Assembly (NCBI GenBank): GCA_003427395.1
Contig: BFEA01000104.1
Coordinates: 3,243,389 to 3,292,599, forward strand
Length of the DNA stretch: 49,211 nucleotides
Reading direction: 5' to 3'
DNA from: Chara braunii
Lineage: Eukaryota > Streptophyta > Charophyceae > Charales > Characeae
In this document: in pieces, positions 32,566-44,003 of the stretch
Layout of the letters: every line of letters starts with the position of its first letter
Position numbering within the stretch: the first letter of the stretch is position 1
The notes under the pieces: model-generated
Seen by the model: only the letters and a program-made list of their open reading frames with translations
Told to the model about the DNA's origin: nothing
Databases searched by the model: none
Made by a program: the position numbers and the translations under genes

Positions 32566-32782
32566 TTTCGTGATAAGGTTCAATGAACCTTTCATAGCAC
32601 CCTCCCCAGCGGCAAACCGCCAAGATCACCGCAATCCAGACACTTCACCGGCCCATTCAATCGGTAGGAGCGACGGATACGTGCGAGGAGGGCCGGAACG
32701 TAGTCATCGAGGGCGGATGGCGCGCGGTTACTAGGCGTTCGTTGTTCAAGATCGATAATTACAACAATCTTCCGCATCGATG
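32566..32782 (-). pseudogene. 18S rRNA 3'-end fragment, antisense, copy 2
   Basis: GATAAGGTTCAATGAACC, ACCGCAATCCAGACACTTCA, CAATCGGTAGGAGCGACGG and TTACTAGGCGTTCGTTG match the same antisense 18S region. They extend closer to the 18S 3' end than copy 1. The copy is more diverged and stops at CGATG/GTGAGC (32782). It shares with copy 1 the variants AATCCAGACACTTCA and TTCAAGAT-GATAATTACAAC, so both derive from one earlier relic. Confidence 0.8.
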
Positions 32783-32948
32783 GTGAGCTCCTTCTTCCCC
32801 TTCTTCCTCTCCTCCTCCTTCTTCTTCTTCGTCTTCTTCTTCTTCTCGTATGATTATCCGTTCCTCTTGCTCGAGCGCGCTACCCGCGCGACTCCCCTCT
32901 CCGCCTACTCTCCCGAAGTGCCCCCCCTTCTCTCCTCGTTGCGCGCAG
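32783..32948 (+). other. Intron-like insertion in antisense 18S relic
   Basis: The 18S homology stops at GATG. GTGAGC, a pyrimidine-rich tract and GCGCGCAG (ending 32948) follow, then sequence that may weakly resume the antisense 18S. The boundaries fit a GT-AG intron on the plus strand, opposite to rRNA sense. Copy 1 is uninterrupted at this point. Confidence 0.35.
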
Positions 32949-33106
32949 GGTGTGCCCCGGTCTTCGAGATCCGTGAGTATCTGCGTCGCTGCACCGATAT
33001 CCAAGCCACCGGTCACTCGCGACGTTGGTTAGTCCGTTGCTACACTACTGGACGGAATCCGCCTTGGTTTCAATGGTAGATTCGTAAAAAGCGAATCCCC
33101 CAAAGA

Positions 33107-33144
33107 CTGTCTCTTATACACATCTAGATGTGTATAAGAGACAG
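33107..33144. other. Nextera mate-pair junction adapter (artefact)
   Basis: The same 38-bp palindrome as at 2248-2285. The sequence to its right (from 33146) is the duplicate of 24804 onward. This is a chimeric library join built into the contig. Confidence 0.98.
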
Positions 33145-33145
33145 G

Positions 33146-34284
33146 ACATACACACATACAAATGCAGACACAAAATGCGCTACGAGTGTCAACCTTTAAC
33201 CCACTCACAGCATGCCACTCACGCCCCAAACCCTTGAAAACAACATTCCTCCCTAACCCTGACTCCAGTTTACCCCAACCCCACACATTTTGAAGACTCC
33301 TGAGTGTGATTTGGACAATTTAGGCATAGATACAGAGGGAAGATTTATTTCTTCCCTTCTTAGGTCTTGTCTTAGGTGTGGGTGCCAAGCCATGGGTGGA
33401 AGTTGAGTCGGAGTTCTACCGACCTGTTATCCAGATATAACAGAATTGCTGCTCTTACGAATTCCCCGTAAGTTCTCCGAAGTGTCGAAACCTGTAGACA
33501 CAATACAGTCCAAAATAAACTTAACATCCCTCTTCCTAACTGAGATCTAGAAAGTTTCTTCTAGACTTTGTGTCTTTTATCTGACTTCTATCCTTAACTA
33601 ATTGTTCGGGTTGTTGCCCTTTTGCTTCAGGTAGTAAATAATGGTTCACTTCCCTTTTAACTGTCGTAGTAACTCTCCATATTCTCTTCACTATCTCATT
33701 CCTATCCCTTTCTGGATTATCTTGTCTGAGTTCCCTTCCTCCTCCCAACACACATGAACACATCACCAATCCAGCCTGTGGAAGGAATCTCATGGAAGGA
33801 ATCAGATTTCTCTCTCTGAGGCAAGATTTCACTTATCCTTTCTTAGTAGAATTTAAGATAGTTCGTTAGGACTGAACAATACAGATTGTGGAGAAAATTA
33901 GCGGTGATATGGCAGACCATTCAGGACATCTTCATCTTTTATTGGGGCTTTGTTTGACAAAGGCAACTCAGTGGGCCTTGGCCCCTGTGTGCCAAGCACA
34001 TTTAACGGTAGGCTTATCCTATGGCTAGCCACTGATAAGGCAGGTCTCCTTGAAACCTCGCTACTTCTTATATCGGATTAGTCACTGATAAGATGGGATT
34101 CCCTTGCTACTCTTGTCACTAACTAGCCCTCAATAAGGCGGGTGTCCAAGGATCCTTGCTATTCTTATCACTGACTAAGCGCTAGGATCTTTATTGATAA
34201 GGCAGGTGTCCTTGAAACCTCGCTACTCTTATATCAGACTAGTCACTGATAAGACAGGATTCCCCTGCTACTCTTATCACTGGC
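33146..34284. repeat. Duplicate of 24804-25942 (assembly artefact)
   Basis: 1,139 bp in the same orientation without a difference that I can see. It starts one base after the adapter and ends at the N at 34285. Genuine repeats in this window differ by a few percent. Exact identity together with artefact boundaries means this block should be masked. Confidence 0.92.
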
Positions 34285-34302
34285 NAAAAAAAAAAAAAAA
34301 AA
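34285..34302. other. Gap N plus 17-base poly-A
   Basis: A single N joins the duplicated block to 17 A residues. It is a scaffold join. The A run may be genuine sequence on the right side or a sequencing artefact. Confidence 0.8.
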
Positions 34303-34325
34303 GGAAAACAAAGAATCTAACTACT

Positions 34326-34343
34326 AGCCACCCCGTTATGCCA
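34326..34343 (-). promoter_or_regulatory. Possible primer-binding site of inner element
   Basis: On the minus strand the repeat ends GTGACA, then GT, then TGGCATAACGGGGTGGCT. The two-base spacer and TGG start copy the arrangement at the outer tRNA-Asp site. I cannot name the tRNA whose 3' end would match. Confidence 0.4.
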
Positions 34344-34345
34344 AC

Positions 34346-35519
34346 TGTCACAACGGGTACTAACTGCTACTAACTCTAATATCGAAGTCACGGGTTTGAG
34401 TCCCGCTTGTCCGAAACCGGAGCAAACAAGTAGATCCCCCCCCTTCCAAAAAGGGAGCTAGCTCAGGGGTCAACTGGATTCATTCCCTGGATCCACCTCT
34501 TAACAACCTATACCTTAACCTACTGAGATAGCTTTCACTTCAGGTAAAAAAGGAGCAGGCTCGGTATCTATACAACAGCGGGCTCAGTCCGCCTAGTGAC
34601 CCGAGCTGGTTGCTAAGTCTGCGGGTGCGCATGCTTGCCGGACTGCCTGTGTGCTTGCCGGCTTGTGTATGTGTGTGGCCCGCAAAGGCACTTAGTTGCT
34701 CAGAAGGCCCGTAGGCCCGATACTTACGTGCAGCTGAGACATTGAAGGTCGTCGCGGGGAAACCACACAAGTGACAGGCAGCCCATACCTACACTAAGTA
34801 GGGGTGGATGTGCCGGGTACTCGAGGTCGAACAGAAGTTGGCATTTTTAGAGGCCCAGTATCGTTAGGTAAGTGGTACTAGGTCAAGTAGTCTCAGTCTA
34901 GGCCTCGTGCGGACGATATCAGAACTTGCAACGGTGTCTCCTTCTGCAGAAGGATGAAGGCACCGGTCGCTAGGGTAATCATGCGGTCAGGAAGTCACCT
35001 CCCCAGGGTGATTCCCTTTCTACCTACGGGAGGCTGAGTTAGAACCTCAACATCGCTTACGGTGCACGAGTAAGGATAAAGGTACCGCTCGAGTAAACGT
35101 CAACAATCGGGCGCTACCTCAACCCCGATAATCATACACCAATAATCGTTCCGGTCGTACGACCGGGGCGCGTATTAATTTATTCTGGCTAATGTACTGA
35201 CGATTAAGTCTCAGCGTATATCGTAGATCTACTTGTCATAACATCAACCCTATCGACCCCTCAACCTCTTCGGTCGAAGGGTATTACTGCAAATCCTAAC
35301 GTTCACAGCGTGCGTCATAACAACGCGCGCCCATACTTAACGAAATTTTCTCACCGATTTTGCCCCGGCCTCAATGGCCGAGGAATTCGTTTCGAGTGTC
35401 ACGCTCAAGCATGCACACCCCTTCTATTCCAGACTGGTTCCATCATGGTAGTCGACGCCGTTACCGTGTCGAATGCAAAAGCATGGCCAAATACCCTTGT
35501 AAGGGTATTTGGTCCGACA
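34346..35519 (-). repeat. 1.17-kb repeat (probable LTR), right copy
   Basis: It begins TGTCACAACGG and ends CCGACA. From 34356 it matches 20302-21464 with scattered substitutions. The terminal palindrome is at 35487-35512. The gag-type frame starts immediately to its right. Confidence 0.65.
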
Positions 35520-35953
35520 GCGAGATGGGAGGTGCAGTGGAGGGCATCATCGCAGGCAGGCCCCAGAGGTTGGATACTTCTGACTATGAGCTAGAAGGAG
35601 CAAGGGCGCAACCAGGCCCCAGTCCGCGAGAGTCGAAGGTAGGATCTGAGAGACCCAGAGATGTGCCTCAGTGCCATGAGTTGGACGGAGAGGCCAGGGA
35701 AACCCCATCGCCAGCAGGGCCCCGGCGGAAGAAGAAAAGGCCTAGGAAGTCTTTTGACTCGCCCTGCTTCTATTGTACGAAAGGAGAGCACAGGGCATTG
35801 CAGTGCCTCAAATTCCTAAAGGACCAGTCAAACGGGAAATTCTCGGAGTATGATGGGAAGATGTCTGATAGGCAGGGTAGAGTGGTGGAACGAGCTGTGG
35901 ATGGGGGTAGAGCTCAGTTGTACAGGCAGAACCAGGAGGAGATGAGTGAGTAG
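35520..35953 (+). pseudogene. gag: Gag C-terminal fragment with zinc knuckle
   Basis: Directly after the 1.17-kb repeat an open frame reads EMGGAVEGIIAGRPQRLD and runs to the TAG at 35951. It has a Pro/Arg/Lys-rich basic stretch (GPRRKKKRPRKS), a CCHC knuckle CFYCTKGEHRALQC (35765-35806), and the tail GGRAQLYRQNQEEMSE. I associate this with Chara retroelement Gag C termini. The frame continues leftward into the repeat (to 35360), but that part is not Gag. It may be the other half of the gag interrupted at 20302, or the end of a different gag family. The upstream fragment already has its own knuckle, so a single protein would contain two. No pol follows. Confidence 0.75.
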
Positions 35954-37872
35954 GGTCTGGTTCACCTGATTAAAAACTGGATATTTCTTTGATGATTTTG
36001 CTATTACTTAGGCAGGGTGGACACCTACGATGTTGAGTGTGTAGATGGGACCTATGGCATGGGGTGGCCGTTGTAACTAGGATCATGTAAAATAGGGGGC
36101 GTACACTAAGTGGCAGTAGAATACTGAATTGTTTTGGGGATCCCCTATACAGATAACCATATACTATATTCAGGGTGGGGTGAGTTGTTTTGTGTGGGTC
36201 CTGAGACGAGGTTACCCTGTGGATTTTAGGGTGAGATATCTCATCCCTGAGTGTATATCTGAGTTGAGTGAGGTTTGAGACTATTCTTTGTACATGACGA
36301 TCACACTCACCCTCACATGTATGGATTTATCCTGATGTATGGTGAATGTTGAATGTATGAACGACATCTTGAATGTTGTGCATCGTGTGAATGGAATGTA
36401 TGTGAACTGCCTACTCTCCGGTATACTTGTGCGATCTGCCCGCGGGCAGGTTACGGGGCCAGGTATAAGGAGAGGGAGTGCAGTCTGTCTTTGTGAAAGT
36501 ATAAGAATCCCATGAATTTGTGAGTCCTTGAGACTCAGGTGCTTTTCATGCCGAATGTATGTTGTTTGAGTTGTGATGAGGACCCATAAGTTGGTCTCTC
36601 GAGTTTGAGTTGTGCTATGGTAGGGGTGCCTGGTTTTTGAGGAGGCAACCCGCTGCATGCTGGGAGACCTGTGGAGTGAGACCTCCCTCGTATGAAGGGT
36701 GGTTACCAGATCGGTGGCATGGTAAGCAAGGTTGGTATGATAAAGGCTGACGAGAAGGACCATGTTTGTTGCTTGACCACTGTTGAGAGTTTGGAGAGGT
36801 CGCAAATAGTTTCTTTTGGGAGATGTCCCCGGGATGCGTGGCTTCCTACTCTGATCAAGTAAGGAAGTCCCGGCCTTGTGCAACTGGCGGTGATTCTGTT
36901 TGTAAATATGGAGAGGTTGCCACGATCCCCTGTGTTGTCCCACAGAGGGCTGGTCAATACCTTTTATGTGTGACAGGCCTCTGCGTAGTCCCGCGGTGAG
37001 CCTGTATTTTTGCTGCCCACCGTCCAACCACATGTGTTAATCCTGGAACATGTATGAGAATACCAAGCTAACGGTAAAGTTTAGCATCACTAGGGCGCAA
37101 CCCCGAGAGCCGGTTGCTGATCGACACAACCTGACCAGCGGCCCTGCGTCGTTCCTCGGGAGTAAAAAACATAAAAGGGTGTGGCCACCTAAGGGGGGGT
37201 TTTACTCCCGTGGACCGGCGTGGGATAGGAGTCGAGTCGAGTCTTTTTGGAGTCCTGATAGAATGATTATCAGGAGAAATAACCTATCGCGGCGCAACCC
37301 GCGAAGGCACTACCGCTGACTTAACAAACGTGGTGGGCCGTAGACCTGGCACAATCACCCAGACTAAGGTGAGCCAAGATGGAGACCTAACCTCCCTGTA
37401 CTAGACTGCAGGAGGTATGTTGAGGTAAAATATGTATACATATATATATATATATATATATATTTTGCTGTGAGATTGTTGGGGCAAGGCGAGGGTGCCT
37501 TCTAAGGTCTCGGTTAGGGCCCTCGTCTTTGGTCGAAGTCTTGTCGGCAGGATAGAGGCCAAGGGCACCCAATGAGAAGCCGGCGGTTGTCTAGGACAAA
37601 GGGGAGAAGACGGGTAAGAGGGGCCGCTGAGACTTATGTTGTAGTACGTACGTCCAGTACACCGGCGTCCTAGTGTCAGGGCTACGGAGACCCAGGTTGG
37701 AACCCTGGCGGCATATAGTTATAGGGGCTTGGATTGCTGGAGGCCTCAACCCTGAGTCTGTCGGCTAATCGGATTGCTTCCTTTCTCGTCAGCAGTTGGG
37801 GTTGTGGTTGGATTTGTAGCTTTTTTGATTTGGCGAAGCGACGGGGACGTCGTTTAATATGGTCCGGTAAGC
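35954..37872. other. Element interior without recognisable gene
   Basis: It is TG-rich on the plus strand. A 250-codon minus-strand frame (36281-37033) has no motif. A TA microsatellite lies at 37438-37463. GGTTGGAACCC near 37694 is B-box-like. No purine-rich tract precedes the LTR start at 37873. Confidence 0.5.
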
Positions 37873-40800
37873 TGTCGGCGCGAATACCCTGACAAGGGTA
37901 TCCGCCCTTGTTTTTGCAAGTGACAGGAAATAAGTTTGAAAATCTAAATGTACCGCGCGAGTCGCGACTAAGTTTGTTGGGTTGCACTAGTAGGAGGGTT
38001 GACCAGAGTAGAGCATGAGTGGGCGCGCAGTCTTAAGGCGCGCGTGTGAATGGTATGTTTGATTAAGCAGCTGGCTTAGTGACCGGTCGGATTTTGGTTG
38101 CCATTAGGAATATAAGCTTTGGTTCTATTCGGGACGGTTGGCCCTTGCTAGGCCGACGTACGGAGTGGGGTGCGAGGCGACCGCGACACAGAGAGGGCAA
38201 GCCAGTGCGAGTGCCTAGCAACAGCGTGCGTAGTTAGAAGAGGGAATGAGGACCGGGCTATTTCTCCCAGGCCGGGGACTGTGTAACACCACTTCATGTA
38301 GGATCCGGCATGGGCTGGTACCAGGGTTGGGCATAACCCTATAGGTTACGACACTGGATTCGCACGGCAGAGGTATGGGGTTCGAGGTCAGCAGCCAGCA
38401 GCGCGGGAGCATTGGAGCGTCGAAGGGCTGAGGGGTGGAGGGCCCTGCGGGGCTATCCCCCCTCAGTTTTTGTCTAGGAAGTCGTGGGTCGGGTCCACTA
38501 AAAAGGACCAAGGTGGTGCCTATAGGTCATGCAATCCCCTCCCGTACCGTGTTAGTTGTATTTTATTTGTTGTATTATTATTATTTATTATTTCCCTTTT
38601 TTTTGTATTTGTTGGTTGATGGGTATGTCGAAAGTCCCAGCTAGGACAACCTTAAGGGTCCAGGTCGTAACTGCTATGATGACGAAAACCCGAGGACTGC
38701 TCAGGACCGGAGGCCGGACCAAGGCCAGTAGGTTGGCAATCAAGACTGCTCGTACAGAGCTAGAGGGTCCCGTCCCAGCCGTTTCGAACTCGGTCGGCAT
38801 AAGGAACTAAGCGCCCCGGGGCTTGAGCGGGGTAGCAGACCAACGAGCGGCAGAAGTATAAACTGAGTGGCAGCGGGCAGTCAATCATCCATTTCTTGAG
38901 TAAGCTGTGCGGAAGCGCTGTTGGGAAGCGGCGTAGTAGGAGGGAGCAGACGGGCGCTAGGCAGGGTAGACGAAGCAAAGTGAGGGACCAGACGTTACGA
39001 GTACGGTAATAGTGGGCGCGACTAAGTCGAAGTGACGAGCGGGCTGGTGAACGGCTGCCCGACGTAGCGCCGAGGCAGCAGTGCGAGGGGTGAACCCAGA
39101 CGTGAGGGGGCGCCGGATACAGGCGGGGTCGGAAAGAGTGTCGAGGGGTTGGGACGCGAGCTATGACAGAGTAGCGGAGCGACAGGCGTCAGTGAAGTAA
39201 AGAAAAAAGAATGCGAATCTGGCCCGGAATCGCGCCGGGTGCAGTCAAAGTAGAAGACGGGGAAGGGACGGGTATGGCGGAAGGGAAAGCGACTCCCCCA
39301 CTCGTTCCTCCGCGGATCTGAGGAAGGGAGGAGGCAATCCCGGGGTTTTGGCCTCGGGCGAGCAAGAGTGTGAGGTTAGTTTTAGAAGAGATTCAATAGG
39401 AAGAGAGGTTAGTAAGAAAAACTAGCGAAGAACTATGGCGGGAGAAGAATTAGAGGAAACTAAAAATCGAGCATATTACTCGGTTTCTGATGAAGCTGAA
39501 CCAAGAAAGGTAGATGATATGGGGTTCTAGGACGGGCGAATCCAGCTATGATGTCATTTTGAGTAGAAAGGTAGCAGATGAGGAGGTAGTAAGGAAAACC
39601 AGTGCGCGAAGAAAGGTGATGGACACAAGGGAAGTGAAGATGAGAAGTTGGGGAATCTCGGTTACCTCTTGACCGCTTTCGTCACACTAGAGATCGAGGT
39701 AGGGGTTTTTGGGGCTGGCGAGCCCGATTACAAGGTCAGAATACCAAAGGAGTGGTTAGACGGAGAGGCTAGTGGAAAAGGAGATGCGCGGAGAGGTAGC
39801 AAGAGATGGCTATGGCGAGGGGCAAAGTGTATCGCAGGCATAAATCCTTATGAGACCGAACGGGCTAGTATCTGAACTACGGGCTAGTGTTTATAGCGAG
39901 TCTGTATCGGATGCTAGGGGCGAGTGCTGAGCTAGGGAACTAAAAAAGCTAGTAACGAAGTGATTGTGGCAACTCATCTTCCCTCGTTTTTGGGCAGAAT
40001 TCGTGTTCTAGCCTCGACTACTCCGCGCGGCGACCAGGGAACGTATGCGGGGGGGGCGCGCATTACCTTCGAGTGACCGTGGTCAGCGCTGTGGACCACG
40101 TACATCTGAAAGGAGGGCTCCTGGTTTGGGCTACCTGTGTTGCCAACAAGCCATCACGGGTGTTTCGTGGAGTAGCTCCCCGGCCCGGCGGGTGACGATA
40201 ACCGACAGTCTGCAGGGTTCAGTCGGGGTGTAAGCGGGGTATGAGTTGCTCGGCTCCTCGTCGGCTGTCTGGGCGTTCCCGTCTGAAGCTCCGCCGTTGC
40301 CCTGCTACCTGTCCCGCCGGCATCCTGTGCGGTTCCCTGTAGGTCGATGTGTTCGTTGTGCGGCGTGGCCGCGTTGTTGGTATCGTCCGGGCTCCGATGC
40401 TCCGCTGCTGGGTGCTCGTATGAGGATCGCCCATTTCACATCCCCCACTGCCTCGCCCTGTAGTTTGGATGCCTTGCTTCTGGTGCCCCGTGCGTCGCCC
40501 CAGGGTTGTTGATCCACTGGGTCGGAGCGAAGTTCGCTGTGACAATGAGACGGTGTGAGGCGGGCTATAGAGTCCGAGATTTACTAGGCGGTCGATGTGT
40601 TGAGCAAGCCACAGGGACTGAGGAAGTGCTTGCTAACTAAGACGAGTTGTAACGGGCCGACTACGCCCCACTTCTGCGACTGTTGCGAACTACTGTTGTT
40701 GTTGCCTGGTCACCACTGTGTGCGAACTACTGTTGCTGTTGCCTGGTCACCACTACGTGCTACTACTATTGACCGTTGCTGCTGCATCGGAGGAGATCCA

Positions 40801-41470
40801 CCGCTGAATTCAGGTTGTCGCGGAAGGACCAATCTCATTGTTGCACTTAGGGACGGTGTGCGGACTGTGGCCGCTGTGTACCGCGACTGGTGACTATGGG
40901 CTGCTACTAGTGACTGTGGGCTGCTGTGCGTTGTTATGTGCTGCTGCTGTGGACGGGACTCGTGCTTCTGTTTCTAAGTGACCCCCACTGAGTACTATTG
41001 CTGAAACGGACTGTGCAAAGACTGTTGCTGGGGACAGCCGTTGAGGCTGGACGAGGCTGCGGTTGTGGGTGATGGCTGCTGCTGCTGCTAACCTCCGCTG
41101 AGTATTGCCGCGGTATCTGAGGATCGGGACAGGGGGGTTAGGCGACTGCAGTTAGGCTAAGGAGGAGTGTTGGGGCTCGGAGGAGTGGTTGGACTTGAGG
41201 AGGGAGATTGGTGCTATGAGGTGGAGGGTCGTCAGGAGGGGTTACTTCGGCAGTTTGAGTTCGCTGATCAAGCTGTCAGCTGGCCGCCATTGCGGGGCCC
41301 TCAGGCGAACCAAGATAACAAGACCCCCTCACGCGAGTCTGAGTGCATCCCTCTGAGAGTCTCTAAACCTTCTTTATCTGCCTTCCTTACTCCTAGTCTA
41401 GTCTATTGGTTACGAGGGGAAGGCGGCAGGCGGGATTGCAACCCGTAGGTCCACATCAAGACTCTGTGGG

Positions 41471-42230
41471 NAGTCCACCNNCCGATTGTGGGAGCTCTGC
41501 CNGAACNTAGGCGAGGTTCNGGAGGCAGGGAACCATCANGTGATCTCTTTCTATNTGTATACCCCACTACACCCATGTTGTTTATCCCCNATAGNTTGAC
41601 TGATGTNTGCTTGCCTGTCCCTATGGTTGTTGCTTTTTATTCNNGACTTAATCAGACAAAGTAAATGAGGGCATGTATAAAGTCAAGTTCCAACTTCTTT
41701 GATTGATTGAAAGCAGATTGTGGGATTGCATCTGGGGGAAGGGTGAGAGAAAGGCAGTTTTGCATGAGTCTGAATGGGTCAACCAAAGGCTGGGCCAGTT
41801 CCATAAGTTTGGGAAGGCCTTGTGCTATGTTTCCTTGGTATTGCTTTNAGAACCAGACATGTTCCATAAGTTTGGGNNGTCTGGTTGCTCTGACTTGTGA
41901 GGGCTGAATGTGATTGNTTTTTCAGGAGCNAGTCAAATCNATAAGTTNGGGTAGTCTGGCGGCCTTGTTTATTTGGGGNTTTTGACAGTTTCTTTNGTTT
42001 CTGANCGAGGAGGTGAACATGTCNCATAAGTTTGGGTGGCTCNANCTCTTCCTGCTTTGGTNTAAGAGAAATAAACCAGGCTGAGGACCAAGACATGTTC
42101 CATAAGTTTGGGTGGTCTTGGTCCAACGCCTCGCGCATGCTGGAACCGGAAGGCTATAACTTTGATATACTTTACTATTACACTATCTATGAATAGGCTA
42201 GTCAGGCAGGNNTCCATAANTTTGGGTGGC
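41471..42230. other. Low-quality consensus with 30 Ns
   Basis: Thirty isolated Ns occur at sites where the other LTR has a defined base. They begin where near-identity with 12361-13560 ends and cover most of hairpin array A. They look like unresolved consensus between repeat copies. Confidence 0.85.
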
Positions 42231-42512
42231 CTGACTATAGCTCATCACCAACTGAAGAGAGTACTTAACTAAGAATAAACTTGTGGTACGAAGGGGCAGG
42301 CTGAGTCTTGAGCTGAAGATGATCGGCTCAGCTATATGCTACCTCAAAAGACTAAGTACAGACAATTATATAAACCTTGGATACTTAAACAGTTCAGGGC
42401 GACTAGGATAGCCTAGTCATATGCCCAAAGAAGAGAAAAGTTGTTGTGTCCTATATTTGTGTATACTTCTTGGCTGGGCTAGACATGTTCCATAAGTTTG
42501 GGTGGTCTAGCC
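41790..42512 (+). repeat. Hairpin array A, second LTR
   Basis: The same seven hairpins occur in the same order. The first stem is shortened because its right arm reads GGCCTTG instead of GGCCCAG. The last is intact (GGCTAGAC 42477-42484 with GTCTAGCC 42505-42512). Ns obscure several arms. Confidence 0.8.
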
Positions 42513-42804
42513 TTATGCCCTATGTAAGTTGGGTATAAGGGATAAATCAGTGAAAGATTACGAACTGTTGGTTGCTAAGGTAACTTGGGGATGGTGAGAG
42601 AGTGCATGTCTGTGGTTTGGCCTACATGTAACTGAGTGATGCCACTTCTTAGTCCGAACTTGGATTTGATAGGTAGTTGCTGTAGTTGCTCGCCTTGTGC
42701 TAGAGCCATAGGAGTTAGAGTCATTTCCTGCATTTTCTGGGCTCGTTTTTTTTACTTAGATCCATTTCTGCCGTTCTAGGATCCCTTATGTATACTTGGT
42801 CTTA

Positions 42805-43350
42805 TATAAATCTTTGGTAAGCCACTTTCTCTACGGGAAGCGCTGCCGAAATTTCTACAAAATCAAGGAGTTAGTCAAAACTTTGACTCTTTCAGGATCC
42901 AGACTTGATGACTTCTTTGACTTAGTAAGAATCTGGGGAGCCTCCTTTCCTAAAGGAGGTGCTGCCCAAATTTTTACTAATTTAGGGAGTTAGCCAAAAT
43001 TGGGCCCTGAAGGGTCAAAGTCATTGTCAGGTCCAAAAACTTGGCCTTGTATAAATCTTGGACTAGCACTTTCCCTACGGGAAGCGCTGCCGAAATTTCT
43101 ACAAAGCTAAGAAGTTGGTTGAGGTTTTGTCGTGGCAGGGCCTAGACGTTATGTCGAAGTTCAAGTCTGACTTAGTATAGATCTAGGGGGGTCTTCCTCT
43201 CTGAAGGAAATGCTACCCACATCTTTGCTAGGTCAGGGAGTTAGACAAATTTTGACTTTCTGGAACCCAAAGATTTGACTTTTGGACTAATATATTTTCT
43301 GCGATGTCACTTTTCCTACGGGAAGTGTTGTCGAAATTTTCCTAAGTTAG
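42805..43350 (+). repeat. Hairpin array B, second LTR
   Basis: All five units are present. The last has GGGAAGTGTTGTCGAAA where the first LTR has GGGAAGCGCTGCCGAAA. Confidence 0.75.
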
Positions 43351-43401
43351 AGGAGTTAGCCTATATTTGGACAAGTAGCGACCTATGTAGGGGAGGCTAT
43401 G

Positions 43402-44003
43402 GCAGTCCAATCCAATAATCTAGGTCACAAAACATACCTGCAATCACATCAAAGAGTCAAGCAGAAGTGCATACACTACACGGAGTTTACTCCAAACAAT
43501 CTTCATGCTCATACCCTTCGCCTCAGCCATGCAAGCCCCAACCTCCAGCCAACCAACCTTAAGTAAATACTCAGTGCCTTTATTAAATGGTCATTCAATA
43601 AAAGTTCGGATGAAACCTTAACAAAACAGAAAAGACCACCGGGGCTGAAACCTCTTTAGGTTGAGTAGGGAGAGTGGGTTGAGGTTGAGTCGTAAACCGA
43701 CGAGGTGGCAACCGACCTGTTATCAGTGATAACAGAAGGTGATCCTTGCAGGATCAAAGCTAATCTAGCCCCTGTCCCGAAGCGACTTGATCCAAGAGAC
43801 CTGTGACACAAGCCAGNATCAGTGATAACAGAAGGTGATCCTTGCAGGATCAAAGCTAATCTAGCCCCTGTCCCGAAGCGACTTGATCCAAGAGACCTGT
43901 GACACAAGCCAGACCAATCTCAAGCTAAGTCTACACGCTCAGGGAGAGTGATCTCCACATCCTAACCCTACTCGAGCCGTCATATCTAACCAAGTCTAGG
44001 TCC
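43402..44003. repeat. Inverted block within 3' LTR
   Basis: This is the reverse complement of 15537-16043 in the first LTR. About 37 bp on its left side (15500-15536) are missing here. A 95-bp segment is present twice (43722-43816 and 43818-43912) around a single N at 43817. Either a real inversion or a contig placed backwards. Confidence 0.9.

Larger units (their letters stand above)
20302..35519 (-). mobile_element. Inner nested unit bounded by 1.17-kb direct repeats
   Basis: Nearly identical direct repeats at 20302-21464 and 34346-35519 enclose about 12.9 kb and sit between gag-type sequences. The repeat ends TGTCAC...CCGACA fit LTR rules at the right copy. On the minus strand the right copy is followed by a two-base spacer and TGG, which fits a primer-binding site. 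The left copy lacks the first ten bases. No flanking duplication is visible (GGCA versus GCGA). The interior has no retroelement coding region I recognise, and its last part is an assembly duplication. It may be a decayed LTR element, or two related insertions brought together by mis-assembly. Confidence 0.5.

Noticed and set aside
32566-32782. Functional rRNA gene
   Set aside because: Only a fragment, diverged at universally conserved positions, without neighbouring rRNA sequence.
36281-37033. 250-codon open frame on the minus strand
   Set aside because: The translation is Thr/His/Arg/Ser-rich without motif. It is antisense to a TG-rich stretch of the element interior, where stops are rare on this strand by composition.
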